62,663 nt of DNA from Bacillota bacterium (GCA_023409615.1 JAEYRF010000163.1:1-62663), one strand, 5' to 3'. Shown: positions 9,103 through 18,918, numbered from the stretch's first letter. Made by a program: numbers and translations. The notes: generated by a model from the sequence alone, not told the origin.

Positions 9103-10470
9103 TCAGTTAAAGTTTTCAGCCCAGATCGGATTAATTGCAGCTATGTATTCATCAGGTGAATACTGGCCTGTAAGAAGATAACTGTTAAGTGTTGAAATCT
9201 CAGCAGACATCTTCGTGTTATATGTAGCTGCCCATAATGATGGAACTTTGAGCTGTGCTGCATTGAACTGATCAAGGTTCTTCTGTGCTAATGGTGAAAT
9301 GCCTTCAATTGCTACGCCTGTATCAAGAGCTGTAATTGCCTTGTTCTCGATGTTGTAGAAAAGGGCATCCTGAACTGCGCAGAACATTGCGAACTGAGCA
9401 GCTACTTCCGGGTTTTCTGTCTGTGCTGATGCGAGATATCCGCTCAATGGAGCACCCCAGAACTGAATGGAAGCATTAGCATCATTTCCTTCTTTTGCTG
9501 AAGGCCAAACAATGAAATCTGTATCAGGTGATGTTGTCTCGAGGCCGGTTAATTCCCAGGTGAACATTGCCAGCATAGCTGAATTGCCGCCATTATACAT
9601 TTCCATAGCAGGACCGTAATCAATGTTAGTTACGCCATCAGCGAAAGCTCCTACCTGAGCGAGCTTCTGAATTCTTCCAAGAGCATTCTTAACCACAGGG
9701 TTACTGAAATCTGTCTTATTATTGACCAGATCAACTGCTACCTGAGGATCTTCAGCCATGATCATCGTCTGCAGCATATGAAGGTTCGGCGTCCAACCAT
9801 CTTTACCAACTATGGACATAGGAACAATACCTTTTCCCTTGAGGGTCTCACAAACTGCAACAAGTTCATCAAATGTCTTAGGTACTTCTACACCATTCTG
9901 TGCAAATATATCCTTGTGATACCACAGTCTTGGAGTAAAGTACTGGTCAGCACCCGGCTGTACACAATAAATTTTTCCATCTTTATCAGGTGCAATAACT
10001 TCTGCCATCTTGAACTTCTTGTCAAAACCAGAAGCTTTTACATACTGAGCCATATCTAATGCATTACCAGCAGATACTACTACACTGGAAAGGTTTTGCT
10101 CAGAGAACCATACGTCCGGCATGTCGCCTGATGCATTGTATGCTTTAAGCTTGTTAGCGTAATCCTGTCCGCCGCCGCCAAGATCGTATTCAACCTCGAC
10201 ATTTGGCATCTCTTTCGCAACATTTACTTTAATATATTTCTCACGGATATTGTTTCTGTTATCGTCGGTACTTAAAGAAAGGAATTTGATTTTCACTTTC
10301 TCAGCAACAGGAGCTTCCTCTTTAACTGGCTCAGCATCTTTTGTCTTTTCGACAACCGGTGCACTGGTGTCGCCTTTGTCTTCAACTTTCTCAGCCGCGC
10401 CGCATGCAGTCAAAGATATTATCATGACTAAAGCAATTACAATAGACATAATCTTTGCTAACTTATTCAT
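9103..10470 (-). CDS. Extracellular sugar-binding lipoprotein (SBP family 1)
   Basis: This 455-residue lipoprotein has a signal peptide with lipobox LTAC at about 20-23, so the mature N-terminal Cys is lipid-anchored outside the membrane. A charged Glu/Lys/Pro linker follows, then a two-lobed periplasmic-binding fold typical of CUT1 carriers (MalE/MsmE group). It captures an oligosaccharide and delivers it to the two permeases downstream. A GGGAGG site precedes ATG 10470. It has its own promoter (10540-10567) with two palindromes in the leader. The YesMN pair encoded just upstream is its likely controller. Confidence 0.92.
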   Translation of the reverse strand: MNKLAKIMSIVIALVMIISLTACGAAEKVEDKGDTSAPVVEKTKDAEPVKEEAPVAEKVKIKFLSLSTDDNRNNIREKYIKVNVAKEMPNVEVEYDLGGGGQDYANKLKAYNASGDMPDVWFSEQNLSSVVVSAGNALDMAQYVKASGFDKKFKMAEVIAPDKDGKIYCVQPGADQYFTPRLWYHKDIFAQNGVEVPKTFDELVAVCETLKGKGIVPMSIVGKDGWTPNLHMLQTMIMAEDPQVAVDLVNNKTDFSNPVVKNALGRIQKLAQVGAFADGVTNIDYGPAMEMYNGGNSAMLAMFTWELTGLETTSPDTDFIVWPSAKEGNDANASIQFWGAPLSGYLASAQTENPEVAAQFAMFCAVQDALFYNIENKAITALDTGVAIEGISPLAQKNLDQFNAAQLKVPSLWAATYNTKMSAEISTLNSYLLTGQYSPDEYIAAINPIWAENFN

Positions 10471-10505
10471 TATATGCCTCCCTATTATTTAGTTCGAGAT
10501 TCAAT

Positions 10506-10535
10506 CCTTTCGAAAGGTTTCTGTAACTGTTACAG
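10506..10535 (-). promoter_or_regulatory. Tandem palindromes in the binding-protein leader
   Basis: CCTTTCGAAAGG (10506-10517) is a perfect 12-bp palindrome. CTGTAACTGTTACAG (10521-10535) is a perfect 15-bp palindrome around its central base. Both lie just downstream of the -10 at 10540-10545, a position suited to an operator. Confidence 0.45.
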
Positions 10536-10539
10536 TTCG

Positions 10540-10567
10540 ATTATACAGCCACTGCTTATTATGACAA
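10540..10567 (-). promoter_or_regulatory. Promoter of the sugar-binding lipoprotein operon
   Basis: On the minus strand TTGTCA (10567-10562) is followed after 16 bp by a perfect TATAAT (10545-10540). Transcription would start near 10533 and run into the binding-protein gene. Confidence 0.65.
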
Positions 10568-10630
10568 AGAGAATATTCTTTGTTGACAAGGAAAAATATT
10601 GGGTTTGGTAAAATAATGAATCATTATATG

Positions 10631-12256
10631 CTACTGTTGGATATTCTCAATATATTTACTGGGCGCAAGCCCGTAAAATTTCTTAAAGCATTTGCCAAAA
10701 TAGTTTGCATCCGCATATCCTACTTTCGATGCAACATTAAGCACAAGGGTATCGCCATTATCAAAAAACTCTTTTGACTTTTTTATTCTGAACTCAGTCA
10801 AATATTCATTTATTGTAACGCCTGTATCCCTTTTAAAGATAAAACAAAGGTGTGCATAATTAACAAACAGCTTTTTTGCCATTTCATCAATACTGAGGCT
10901 ATCGTTCTGATAGTTAGTTTCAATATAATTCTTTACTTCATCAATAAGCTTTGATACCTTTGAGTTTCTGCTCTTTTGGGTCAGCTCCATTGTAAGCCTG
11001 TAAATCTCTTCGATCCAACTTTCCATTTCATCAATGGAACCCTTTGACTGAAGCTCTTCAATAATATTTATCCTGTTGTTCGGCAAAATATCATTGAAGC
11101 TAAGCCCGGTTTCCACAATATACTCAAGGCATACGGCCACCAGTTCAATACATACAACGAAAATAATCTCATGATGTATGTTTTCACTGCGCATCTCACT
11201 AAATATCTGCCCGATCAGCTTTTGCACTTCTGTCTCATCTGCTGTACGCAAATCCAATAAAAGCCGGCTTCTATGCTCACCTGTAAACAGGTTGCTTTTA
11301 ATGGTGGAATCGGAAACCGTGCTGTATGGGATGACTTTGTTTTTCCCTACGGTAAGTTTATTCTTTAGTGCTACTATAGCTTCTTTATAAGAAGCATGGA
11401 TGTCAAATAAATCATTTTTAATGTTGCCGGCACCTATGGTTACTGTGAAACTCAAATGCTTCTGAACAGCATTTTTAATCATTTCCAGCCGGTTGTACAA
11501 AAACTGGCTGGTATCACAATTGTCTTCCGTTTCTTTTAGTCCGATAATAATACATATCCTGTCGTCCGTATCATAACACATGTCAAAAACATACTGCTCC
11601 GATAAAACTTCACCTGCAATATTTGACACTGCAAATTTCCATAGCTGTCTGTCCTCATCACTCCAGCCGAGACTTTCTTCATACTCTAATTCAATAGCAA
11701 CGACCTGATAATATTCTGAATCTATATTAATATTCAGGTATTCCATCTTTTTCATTGCTTCATTTCTGCTTCGTATTATGCTCCCTTGAATAATCTCGTT
11801 TAGCAGTTTATCCTTCAACAAAGGCAAGCTGTCCTTCAACTGCTTTCTTAGTCTGCCAATCTCAATTTTTGTGCTCGTTTCTATTTCAATGATTTTCTTT
11901 ACTTCATTCAGTGATTTGATAATCTCTTCGTCATCTACAGGCTTTAATATGTAATTATTCACGCCAAGCTTAACAGCCTGTTTAGCATAGTTAAACTCAT
12001 TGTGCCCGGTCAGTATTATAATTTTACTGTTGATTCCCATTTCATTTACATTCCTGACAAATTCCAAACCATCCATGATAGGCATATTAATATCTACAAG
12101 CATAATATCAGGATTGAGCTTTATAGCCTTTTCCAGAGCATCCTTCCCGTTTTTTGCCTCTGCGCAAACTTCAAAGCCAAGCTCATTCCATGGAATGGAT
12201 ACCTTTAATGCTTCTCTGAAATAGAACTCATCGTCTATAATCATTATCTTCAACAT
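10631..12256 (-). CDS. YesN-type response regulator, receiver plus AraC output
   Basis: This is a 541-residue cytoplasmic response regulator. Residues 1-120 are a CheY-like receiver: the acidic pair is D8-D9, the phosphoacceptor D55 sits in LVDINMP, and the conserved Lys is in ILKPVDDEE. A long middle region of unknown fold (about 130-420) follows. The C-terminal 100 residues are a double helix-turn-helix AraC domain ending YADANYFGKCFKKFYGLAPS. I prefer ATG 12256, with AGGGGTG about six bases upstream, over an in-frame GTG at 12265. The gene follows its kinase directly and precedes the binding-protein promoter, its probable target. Confidence 0.92.
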   Translation of the reverse strand: MLKIMIIDDEFYFREALKVSIPWNELGFEVCAEAKNGKDALEKAIKLNPDIMLVDINMPIMDGLEFVRNVNEMGINSKIIILTGHNEFNYAKQAVKLGVNNYILKPVDDEEIIKSLNEVKKIIEIETSTKIEIGRLRKQLKDSLPLLKDKLLNEIIQGSIIRSRNEAMKKMEYLNINIDSEYYQVVAIELEYEESLGWSDEDRQLWKFAVSNIAGEVLSEQYVFDMCYDTDDRICIIIGLKETEDNCDTSQFLYNRLEMIKNAVQKHLSFTVTIGAGNIKNDLFDIHASYKEAIVALKNKLTVGKNKVIPYSTVSDSTIKSNLFTGEHRSRLLLDLRTADETEVQKLIGQIFSEMRSENIHHEIIFVVCIELVAVCLEYIVETGLSFNDILPNNRINIIEELQSKGSIDEMESWIEEIYRLTMELTQKSRNSKVSKLIDEVKNYIETNYQNDSLSIDEMAKKLFVNYAHLCFIFKRDTGVTINEYLTEFRIKKSKEFFDNGDTLVLNVASKVGYADANYFGKCFKKFYGLAPSKYIENIQQ

Positions 12257-12267
12257 ACTTTTCACCC

Positions 12268-14073
12268 CTATAACGTTACTGCCGGCAATCTGACAATAAC
12301 TCTGGTATATTCCGCAACCTTGCTCTCTATACGCAATCCATATTCATCACCATATAAAAGTTTCAATCTGGAATCAACACTCTGGACACCGAAATCAGTA
12401 CTCTTTTGCTCGTCATACTGCCTGTGCAGAACACTTACGATTTGTTCTTCGCTCATACCCACACCATCGTCAAAAACCTCTATATTAATCACATCCTGCT
12501 CAAAGTATCCTCTTATAATAAGGATGCCTTTGTCTTCTTTCTGCTTCAAACCATGGTAAATGGAATTTTCCACAAGGGGTTGCAATGTTAGTTTCGGAAT
12601 CTGATACTCCAATATCTTCTCATCAAATTCAAGACGGTAATCCAAATACTCAACATATCTAAGCTTCTGTATTGATAAATAGTTGTCAATCAGGCTCATT
12701 TCATCCCTGATCGTTATTATATCGTTACCCTTACTCAGAGAAATTCGATAGAATCCTGCAAGGTACCTTGCCGCCATCACTGCATTGTCCTTCAGATCCA
12801 GCTTGATAAAAGATATAATCGTTTCGATAGTATTATATAAAAAATGAGGCTTAATTTGCGATTGAAGAAGCTTAAATTCATTTTTTCGTTTGGCCTTCTG
12901 TTCCTTATAAATCTGTTCCAGAAGCCCATTTATTTTATCCATCAAGCTGTTAAACCCATCCGCAAGCATCCCGATCTCACCGGTAGCATTCAGGTCAGCT
13001 CTCAGCTTCAGATCACCGGATTTGATCTCCTTCATAACATTTGCAAGCTTTAATATTGGTCTTGATATCATATAAGATATTATATATGAGGCAATAAATG
13101 CACATATAAGACAAGCTGAGCCGAATATGACAATGAGTTTTGTCATTCCTTTGTTTTCATTTGTAATCTCATCCAAGGGAATGACGCTGATAATTTTCCA
13201 ATTCGGCTTCTTAAAATCCTGAACGGTTACCATCGTCTGTGTTCCTTCTATACTTCTGATAATACTCTTAATGTCAGAGGCCTCGTCAAGACTATATCCT
13301 CCAAGATACTTCTCCTCATCAAACTTATTATACAATTCACTCTTGTCCTGAGTGGATATGATATTCCCATCACCATCTACTAAAAAGAATTTGTCATTCT
13401 TGTTCACAATATTCTCAAGGTATATTGCTGCGACATCCTCTTCATTCAGGTACAGAATCGCTGTTCCTAAAATATGACCCGTATCCATTCCTATAATAGT
13501 TTTTGCTATGGCAAAAGCATTCTCAGTTCCACCTGTAGTATATTTTATTGGAAACAATCCGACCCAGGTCGGCACCTTTTTTTCTGTAATTATATTGATC
13601 TGGCTGCTGTCAAAGATCGAGCGAATACTTGAGTTATCAACATATCCTATATTAAAAAACCTCTGCTTTGATGAAATAATACTTGCTGCAGCTATATTGG
13701 TAACAGGCTGTGCAAAATTGCTTACCACTCTCGATAATGTTTTTTCCAGCTCCAAATCGTCAACACTGCCAAGTTCGTTGTTTTCTATCCGTTCCAGCTG
13801 TGTTTGCAGTCTATGATCCAAAGAAAGCATTCTTGCATAGTTTTCAGTATTCCTGGTTAAATTCAACAAACTCCTGTCAATCAGAGACAATTCTCTTACT
13901 GCATTTTTTGTGGCCTTATCCAGGATCGCCTGATTGGATATCTTGATTGTTAATATTGCAAACACAGATAAAGAGGCTAAAAGAATGGCTGCATTGAAAA
14001 TAAATATCCTGCTTTTCAGAGGAATATTTCTGTATAGCGATACAAAATATTGCACCTGTTTTTTTATTTTCAT
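12268..14073 (-). CDS. YesM-type sensor histidine kinase
   Basis: This is a 601-residue membrane kinase. A transmembrane helix at about 24-44 and another at about 312-335 flank an extracellular Cache-like sensor of about 270 residues. A HAMP linker follows, then the His_kinase domain with phosphoacceptor H410 in SQIKPHFLYNT, and an ATPase domain with QPLVENSIYHGL (N box) and the G-rich DDGVGM. YesM kinases in Firmicutes sense carbohydrates, often with help from binding proteins. The stop is 11 bases before the regulator ATG, so the two are co-translated. AAGGGAT precedes ATG 14073. Confidence 0.93.
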   Translation of the reverse strand: MKIKKQVQYFVSLYRNIPLKSRIFIFNAAILLASLSVFAILTIKISNQAILDKATKNAVRELSLIDRSLLNLTRNTENYARMLSLDHRLQTQLERIENNELGSVDDLELEKTLSRVVSNFAQPVTNIAAASIISSKQRFFNIGYVDNSSIRSIFDSSQINIITEKKVPTWVGLFPIKYTTGGTENAFAIAKTIIGMDTGHILGTAILYLNEEDVAAIYLENIVNKNDKFFLVDGDGNIISTQDKSELYNKFDEEKYLGGYSLDEASDIKSIIRSIEGTQTMVTVQDFKKPNWKIISVIPLDEITNENKGMTKLIVIFGSACLICAFIASYIISYMISRPILKLANVMKEIKSGDLKLRADLNATGEIGMLADGFNSLMDKINGLLEQIYKEQKAKRKNEFKLLQSQIKPHFLYNTIETIISFIKLDLKDNAVMAARYLAGFYRISLSKGNDIITIRDEMSLIDNYLSIQKLRYVEYLDYRLEFDEKILEYQIPKLTLQPLVENSIYHGLKQKEDKGILIIRGYFEQDVINIEVFDDGVGMSEEQIVSVLHRQYDEQKSTDFGVQSVDSRLKLLYGDEYGLRIESKVAEYTRVIVRLPAVTL

Positions 14074-14142
14074 CGCACGATCCCTTTATTATAAATCTAG
14101 TAGGTTTAATTGCATTTGCTCCTACTATTCTACCATAAAGTG

Positions 14143-16149
14143 TCATGATTCGAAAGAAAACTCTTTTATGATCTGGTCTTCTGCGTCCCAATAATCTCCC
14201 GCCAGACCATCCAATATAGCGCCTATCGCCCAGGGCATCAGGCAGAACCATGTCGTAGCAAGTGAACCATCATTATATGTTTCGTATACCAACCCCTCGG
14301 AATAACAGTACCGCTCCGACATCCAACCCTTTTTCCCAAAGTCAAATTCTCCATCATATGTGTTATGGTTTTGACAACTCCAACGGACTGTATCCAATAA
14401 ACGATCCCGTATATACTCATCAGCACTATGCTCCACATAGTACAACAGCTCTCCGATAATATTGCTTGACATAGGGTGAATATGAGGATTGGAGACGGAG
14501 GTTACGCTTCCGCCGCAACTTGACCAACCCAGTTTGGAAAGAGGCGGTAGTTTTATTGGAGAATTGTAACAGAATTTGAAGGAGAACTCATAGTGGATTG
14601 CATCTTTCATATGCTCCAAATACTGCTTATCCTGTGTTAACTCATGAATAAACCGAACAGCTTTTATATAGGCAAGGATCCCTTCAGAGTCTATTGTCTT
14701 ACAGGTGTCAAGAGGAGCGCCATAGCACTCCATATGGCGCACATAAGTATTGTAATAATGCGCTTCGCTTCTCTTCAAGCTTTCCAGGTAGGAAATATCA
14801 TCGTTCAACCAGCAGTAGTATGCAACGGCAGCCATACACCACACACCACTGAAGGAATCATAATCAATACCCGCACCGGTTTTTCCGGAGAATATGTATG
14901 GATACTCGTCATCAGAATTTTTTGTTCTTTCCACCTTATCCAGAATCTCTTTCACAAAGCAAAGCCATTCAGTATGAATACATCCTGTAAACCGCTTTTC
15001 GAATTCGTATGCTTTCAGAATATAAAACAATGCCTGTCCACATAGATAGGAACTGTGTCCAGGTGTGGGAAGCACATCAAACCACCACCCATTATTATTC
15101 CATTTTCCGTCGCTGCATGCATCATATGGTAGCCCTGAATTCGGATTCATAGAGTTATCTATAATATTACATATACAGGATAACGCTTGCTGGCGCATGG
15201 AATCATCACCAATGCGAATAGCAGCCATCAGCATGGGAACAGCTACAGATAATCCATTAGTCCAGCTCAGAGACAGTATTTTGTTCAACCGTATGCCTCC
15301 TGTGTTTCTATCTTCAAACACCTGTCCGGCGTAGCTTAAATCCTTCGGAAGCCATGCGTCCTCATGAACAGCTCGGGCCAAATCAGATACAGTTGTATAA
15401 ATATCACCGATTCCTCTTGGCTGTTGGTGGAACTCATAGTAAACTGTCTGAATCGCTTTGTTGACATCCAATTCCGATTTAGCATCATAATCAAACAGTT
15501 TTAGAGATAGCTCTATTGTTTCTCCCTGCTGTAGTTCAAAACAATTATCCCCCAACGGCGATCTCTCCATGATTCTATATGCATTAATAAACATCTGCGG
15601 CGCATTTTCATACCCCAGCGTATATCCTAAAGTTCCCTTGTCAATGGAACAAGAATAACCGGAATATTGATAGAACTCTCCCTCGTCGCCAGGCATCCAT
15701 TGTTGCTTAATTCCATTACGATATATAAAATAGGGACTTGCAGACAGACCCGTAATTCTATCTGTATTAAAAACTAAAGCTGCCGGATGCGATAAACGGT
15801 CAGATCTCATCATCCACCATGGGGATGATGGACGTGATGGGCTTCCCTCCCTCAATCTTGGAAACTGGACCGGAACATTTTGTGGAGCTTCACCACGGTT
15901 CCTGCCGTATAAAAATGCCGGCAAGAAAAAACGAGGGTTCTGTTGGCGAAATGGTAGTTCAATATGAATTACGCCTGACCATATTGAATTATTTAAATTT
16001 GATATACCAATCTTTATTTGATAGGGGTTTTCTGAACTTCCATCTCCTCCTAGCAACTGCATTTTTTTTTGCAAGCCGTGGTCCTCTAATGGTAAATAAT
16101 CTGTAGTAACGCCTGCTTTACTTCGTGCAGTCAGATTTAGTTTCATCAT
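14143..16149 (-). CDS. Unassigned GH31-linked protein, possibly six-hairpin glycosidase-like
   Basis: This 668-residue soluble protein has no signal peptide. I do not recognise a named family. Residues 1-230 look like a beta-rich N-terminal domain (LLGGDGSSENPYQIKI, FFLPAFLYGRNRGEAP). The remainder is helical with recurring Trp/Tyr/His-rich segments (WWFDVLPTPGHSSYLCGQAL, SFSGVWCMAAVAYYCW, RYCYSEGLVYETY). That pattern is compatible with an alpha/alpha toroid as in GH88/GH95/GH127-type enzymes, but this is inference. It follows a GH31 gene by 33 bases, and a paralogue follows a second GH31 at 28.2 kb, so the pair is kept together. A role in the same oligosaccharide pathway is likely. AGGAG precedes the tandem ATGs at 16149. 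Confidence 0.7.
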   Translation of the reverse strand: MMKLNLTARSKAGVTTDYLPLEDHGLQKKMQLLGGDGSSENPYQIKIGISNLNNSIWSGVIHIELPFRQQNPRFFLPAFLYGRNRGEAPQNVPVQFPRLREGSPSRPSSPWWMMRSDRLSHPAALVFNTDRITGLSASPYFIYRNGIKQQWMPGDEGEFYQYSGYSCSIDKGTLGYTLGYENAPQMFINAYRIMERSPLGDNCFELQQGETIELSLKLFDYDAKSELDVNKAIQTVYYEFHQQPRGIGDIYTTVSDLARAVHEDAWLPKDLSYAGQVFEDRNTGGIRLNKILSLSWTNGLSVAVPMLMAAIRIGDDSMRQQALSCICNIIDNSMNPNSGLPYDACSDGKWNNNGWWFDVLPTPGHSSYLCGQALFYILKAYEFEKRFTGCIHTEWLCFVKEILDKVERTKNSDDEYPYIFSGKTGAGIDYDSFSGVWCMAAVAYYCWLNDDISYLESLKRSEAHYYNTYVRHMECYGAPLDTCKTIDSEGILAYIKAVRFIHELTQDKQYLEHMKDAIHYEFSFKFCYNSPIKLPPLSKLGWSSCGGSVTSVSNPHIHPMSSNIIGELLYYVEHSADEYIRDRLLDTVRWSCQNHNTYDGEFDFGKKGWMSERYCYSEGLVYETYNDGSLATTWFCLMPWAIGAILDGLAGDYWDAEDQIIKEFSFES

Positions 16150-18550
16150 TCAAATCACTCCTATGTTCTTTTCCTTTATGGGTTATAGTCTTATCGCTTC
16201 CTCATTCCCCTTGTATGAAAAATCAGTAGATTTTGGGTCTTTCCCGCTTTCAATCAGTGTGATCTTAAATTGCTCCTGGTACTTGTATTTACCACGTGAC
16301 TTTCCAAATAGCAATGTTTTCGAATGGCCATTGTAGCTGAGAGGAATCATCGAATAGTTGCCATTTTCATAAGAATAATTGTCTCCCTCGTCATTATATA
16401 GAGTAAACTCTCCGTCCTGTCCGCCGTAAATAACGACTTCCGAAATCTCTCCTTTTTTTTCATCCGCATACATAAGAGGCTCGGATACCGGAATAATAGA
16501 ACCCGCCTTCACAAAAAGCGGAAGGATATCCAGTGTTGCTTTACAAGTCACAGTCTGACCGCCTTCATAGAAAGTATTTGTCCAGAAATCATACCAGCCG
16601 GCACCTTTGGGCAAGTACACCTGCTTTGTCTTCTCAGTATTCGAAAGCAGCTCACTGTTTGCTTCATAATACATAGGTTCAGTCACCGGGCAGACAAGAA
16701 ATGCTCTTCCAAACATGAAGCTGTCGCTTGATTCTTTCACATTCTCATCCTGTGCAAAATCAAACAGCAAACTTCGCATTATTGTAGTATTGCTTTGATA
16801 TACCGCCGCCGCTGTCGAATATATATAAGGAAGAATCCGATACCGCAATTTTATGAATTTGAGGATCGTATCATAAAATATGTCTCCCGGGCTCCCAAAA
16901 TTCCAGGGTTCCCGTGGCGTATCTGTGCCATGAGAACGGAACATGGGAAGAAAAGCACCAAGCTGAAGCCATCTGACATAAAGCTCCCTGTATCCGGCAT
17001 CATTTACGCCTTCATTGTAATCGCCATCCCAGAACCATAATTTATTTGTAGTTTCACTGCAATTGCAGCCTCTGTTTTTATATTTATCCTTCACTGTAAA
17101 AAATGCGCCTATATCTAATGTCCAGTACGGTATACCGCTCATGGAGATTTTTATACCCTCAGCGATCTGCCTTCTTAAAGTCGACCAATTAGCACTAATG
17201 TCTCCGGACCAAAGAACCGTCCCATATCTTTGCCCTGAGATGTAGGACGAACGTGTTAGATTTGTAACACGCTTTTCATTATTGGTTTTGCGCCAGTTCT
17301 CATAAATACCCTTCGCATGGTAGAGTCCGTAAGAATTTACTCGTGTCCAGTCCATGTGTATTTTTGATTCCTCAATGATCAATTGGTGACGCAGTTCATC
17401 GGGCCTTTTTGTCTCTCCGTTCCAATCGACATCCGAAAACGGCTCAGCATTATCACACCACCATGCATCTGCACCTGCCGAGAACCATTCCTCCTGGCAT
17501 TGTTTCCAGTAAACTTCCCTTCCGTCTTCATCGTAAGCATTATAAGTAGTTGAATTGGGTAACAGCAGTCCCTTTTCCTTCATTTCTTTGAGGTTGCTGC
17601 CACCTTCCGCCATGTTAGGCCAAATTGAGACCATAAGCTTGACCTTCTCTTCATGAAGCCTGTCAACAAGCCCCTTTAAGTCAGGGTATCTCTTTTTATC
17701 AACACGTTTTTCTCCCCATAGTCCCTCTTCCCAGGTAAACCAATCCTGTACGATACAATCGATTGGAATGCCGTATTCTCGAAACTCTGATACGGTACTG
17801 ATCAGGTCTTCGGAGGAATTATACCGTTCCTTGGACTGAACATAGCCAAAGGTCCATCTCGGCAGCATAGGCGCCCTTCCTGTAAGAGACCTCAGATCAC
17901 TGATTATTTCCTCAAAGTTACTTCCTGTAATGACATAGTAGGAGAGCTCATTTGTCGTATCAATTGTAAATGTCATTTTTCCATGCTTACAGTCAAATAT
18001 GACAGCACTTTCTGTATCGATCAGGATACCGTAATTTCTGGACGACAGTAAAAAGGGAACAGAAATCTTCATGTTTGTTTGAAACAGATACTCTTGCTTG
18101 CCATTGTAATTATATATACCATCCTCATGTTGACCTAACCCGTAAATACCCTCATCTTCCGTTACAGAAAAAACAATTTTCCCTTCATATGCCGTACCGG
18201 CAAATTCCTCAACGGCATTTTCAATATAAGCCACCTGACCGTTCGCTGTCTGCTTATATTTGACCACCGGCTCCCCGTCAACAAAATACCGATATATCTT
18301 CTTTTCCGCTAAACCATGTCCAGTTTCTTTTAAAATAACTTCCCCCTGTATACTTTTGAAAAAGATGCAATCATCTTTAAGCAGGTATTGGCCGGATTCA
18401 ATAGTGTCCTGCGGCTTAAAATCATCCGCAATAAGAATACTGTTATCAGGAACGTTTGTGCTGTGGCTATACACAACTCTTGTAATATTTTCCGTAACCG
18501 GAATAATGTGAGCAAACAATGAAGATTTTTTCATCTTGGCATCCTTTCCA
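14915..18550 (-). repeat. Large duplication, copy A
   Basis: This segment covers the GH31 gene with its ribosome binding site and the first 411 codons of the following gene. It recurs at 26931-30566 with a constant offset of 12016 bases, so no net insertion or deletion has occurred over about 3.6 kb. The first 80 codons of GH31 are clearly more diverged than the rest. Confidence 0.9.
16183..18534 (-). CDS. GH31 glycosidase, alpha-xylosidase/alpha-glucosidase type (copy A)
   Basis: This is a 783-residue cytoplasmic retaining alpha-glycosidase. The N-terminal beta-sandwich (about 1-220) leads into a (beta/alpha)8 barrel. The expected nucleophile is D361 in GADAWWCDNAEP and the acid/base is D445 in TVLWSGDISANW; C-terminal beta domains follow. 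The WW.DNAEP form resembles alpha-xylosidases and related transglycosylases more than WxDMNE alpha-glucosidases. Removal of alpha-1,6-xylose from xyloglucan oligosaccharides is therefore the favoured role, though not proved. GGAAAGG precedes ATG 18534. It heads an operon whose promoter carries an element shared with the GH95 operon. Confidence 0.9.
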   Translation of the reverse strand: MKKSSLFAHIIPVTENITRVVYSHSTNVPDNSILIADDFKPQDTIESGQYLLKDDCIFFKSIQGEVILKETGHGLAEKKIYRYFVDGEPVVKYKQTANGQVAYIENAVEEFAGTAYEGKIVFSVTEDEGIYGLGQHEDGIYNYNGKQEYLFQTNMKISVPFLLSSRNYGILIDTESAVIFDCKHGKMTFTIDTTNELSYYVITGSNFEEIISDLRSLTGRAPMLPRWTFGYVQSKERYNSSEDLISTVSEFREYGIPIDCIVQDWFTWEEGLWGEKRVDKKRYPDLKGLVDRLHEEKVKLMVSIWPNMAEGGSNLKEMKEKGLLLPNSTTYNAYDEDGREVYWKQCQEEWFSAGADAWWCDNAEPFSDVDWNGETKRPDELRHQLIIEESKIHMDWTRVNSYGLYHAKGIYENWRKTNNEKRVTNLTRSSYISGQRYGTVLWSGDISANWSTLRRQIAEGIKISMSGIPYWTLDIGAFFTVKDKYKNRGCNCSETTNKLWFWDGDYNEGVNDAGYRELYVRWLQLGAFLPMFRSHGTDTPREPWNFGSPGDIFYDTILKFIKLRYRILPYIYSTAAAVYQSNTTIMRSLLFDFAQDENVKESSDSFMFGRAFLVCPVTEPMYYEANSELLSNTEKTKQVYLPKGAGWYDFWTNTFYEGGQTVTCKATLDILPLFVKAGSIIPVSEPLMYADEKKGEISEVVIYGGQDGEFTLYNDEGDNYSYENGNYSMIPLSYNGHSKTLLFGKSRGKYKYQEQFKITLIESGKDPKSTDFSYKGNEEAIRL

Positions 18551-18602
18551 ATCGCTCTAGTTAATGCGAAATGCTGCTGTACAAGAAACGGTATATGGTA
18601 AT

Positions 18603-18652
18603 ATTATATTACTGTTTTCTTACGTATACTTGCATAATATTAACAGATTATA
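18603..18652 (-). promoter_or_regulatory. GH31 operon promoter with shared upstream element
   Basis: On the minus strand a TATAAT (18608-18603) lies 20 bp after an element occupying 18652-18629, seen on the plus strand as CTTGCATAATAT plus TAACAGATTATA. The same 24-bp element (22 of 24 identical) sits at exactly the same distance from the -10 of the GH95 operon. No good -35 box is present, which fits an activator-dependent promoter. The untranslated leader is about 60 bases. Confidence 0.65.
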
Positions 18653-18712
18653 ATATTATTTTAACATCGTTTTTCAAGCTGTGAGTAAATTTTGTTATAT
18701 GAAAAACCGGTA

Positions 18713-18872
18713 TTATTGATTACTATAATGATACCATAAAACAAGACAGACAAACTCCTGTGCTGTGAAGATATAGGCTTTAGGATCGTTCAGCAGAACC
18801 GGGGAAATCGATGTGCCATACTTCATAGTCATTCGTCCTTTCTCATCCATAGATGTTTCATATGTATTGCCG
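18713..18872 (-). pseudogene. Possible remnant of an unidentified gene
   Basis: Within the 496-base gap between GH31 and the GH42 remnant, the minus strand is open for about 53 codons ending at TAA 18715-18713. It contains a protein-like stretch, MKYGTSISPVLLNDPKAYIF. It begins right behind a terminator hairpin and has no start codon with a ribosome binding site. It is probably a gene tail left by rearrangement, and I cannot assign a family. The rest of the gap holds the GH31 promoter and the terminator at 18873-18918. Confidence 0.3.
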
Positions 18873-18918
18873 CAAAAAATAATGCTACTACTTATTCCAC
18901 ATAATAAATAGTAGCATT
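18873..18918 (-). terminator. Terminator of the GH2/GH42 operon
   Basis: AATGCTACTACTTATT (18881-18896) pairs with AATAAATAGTAGCATT (18903-18918) with one mismatch. On the minus strand the stem is followed by ATTATTTTTT. Confidence 0.8.
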
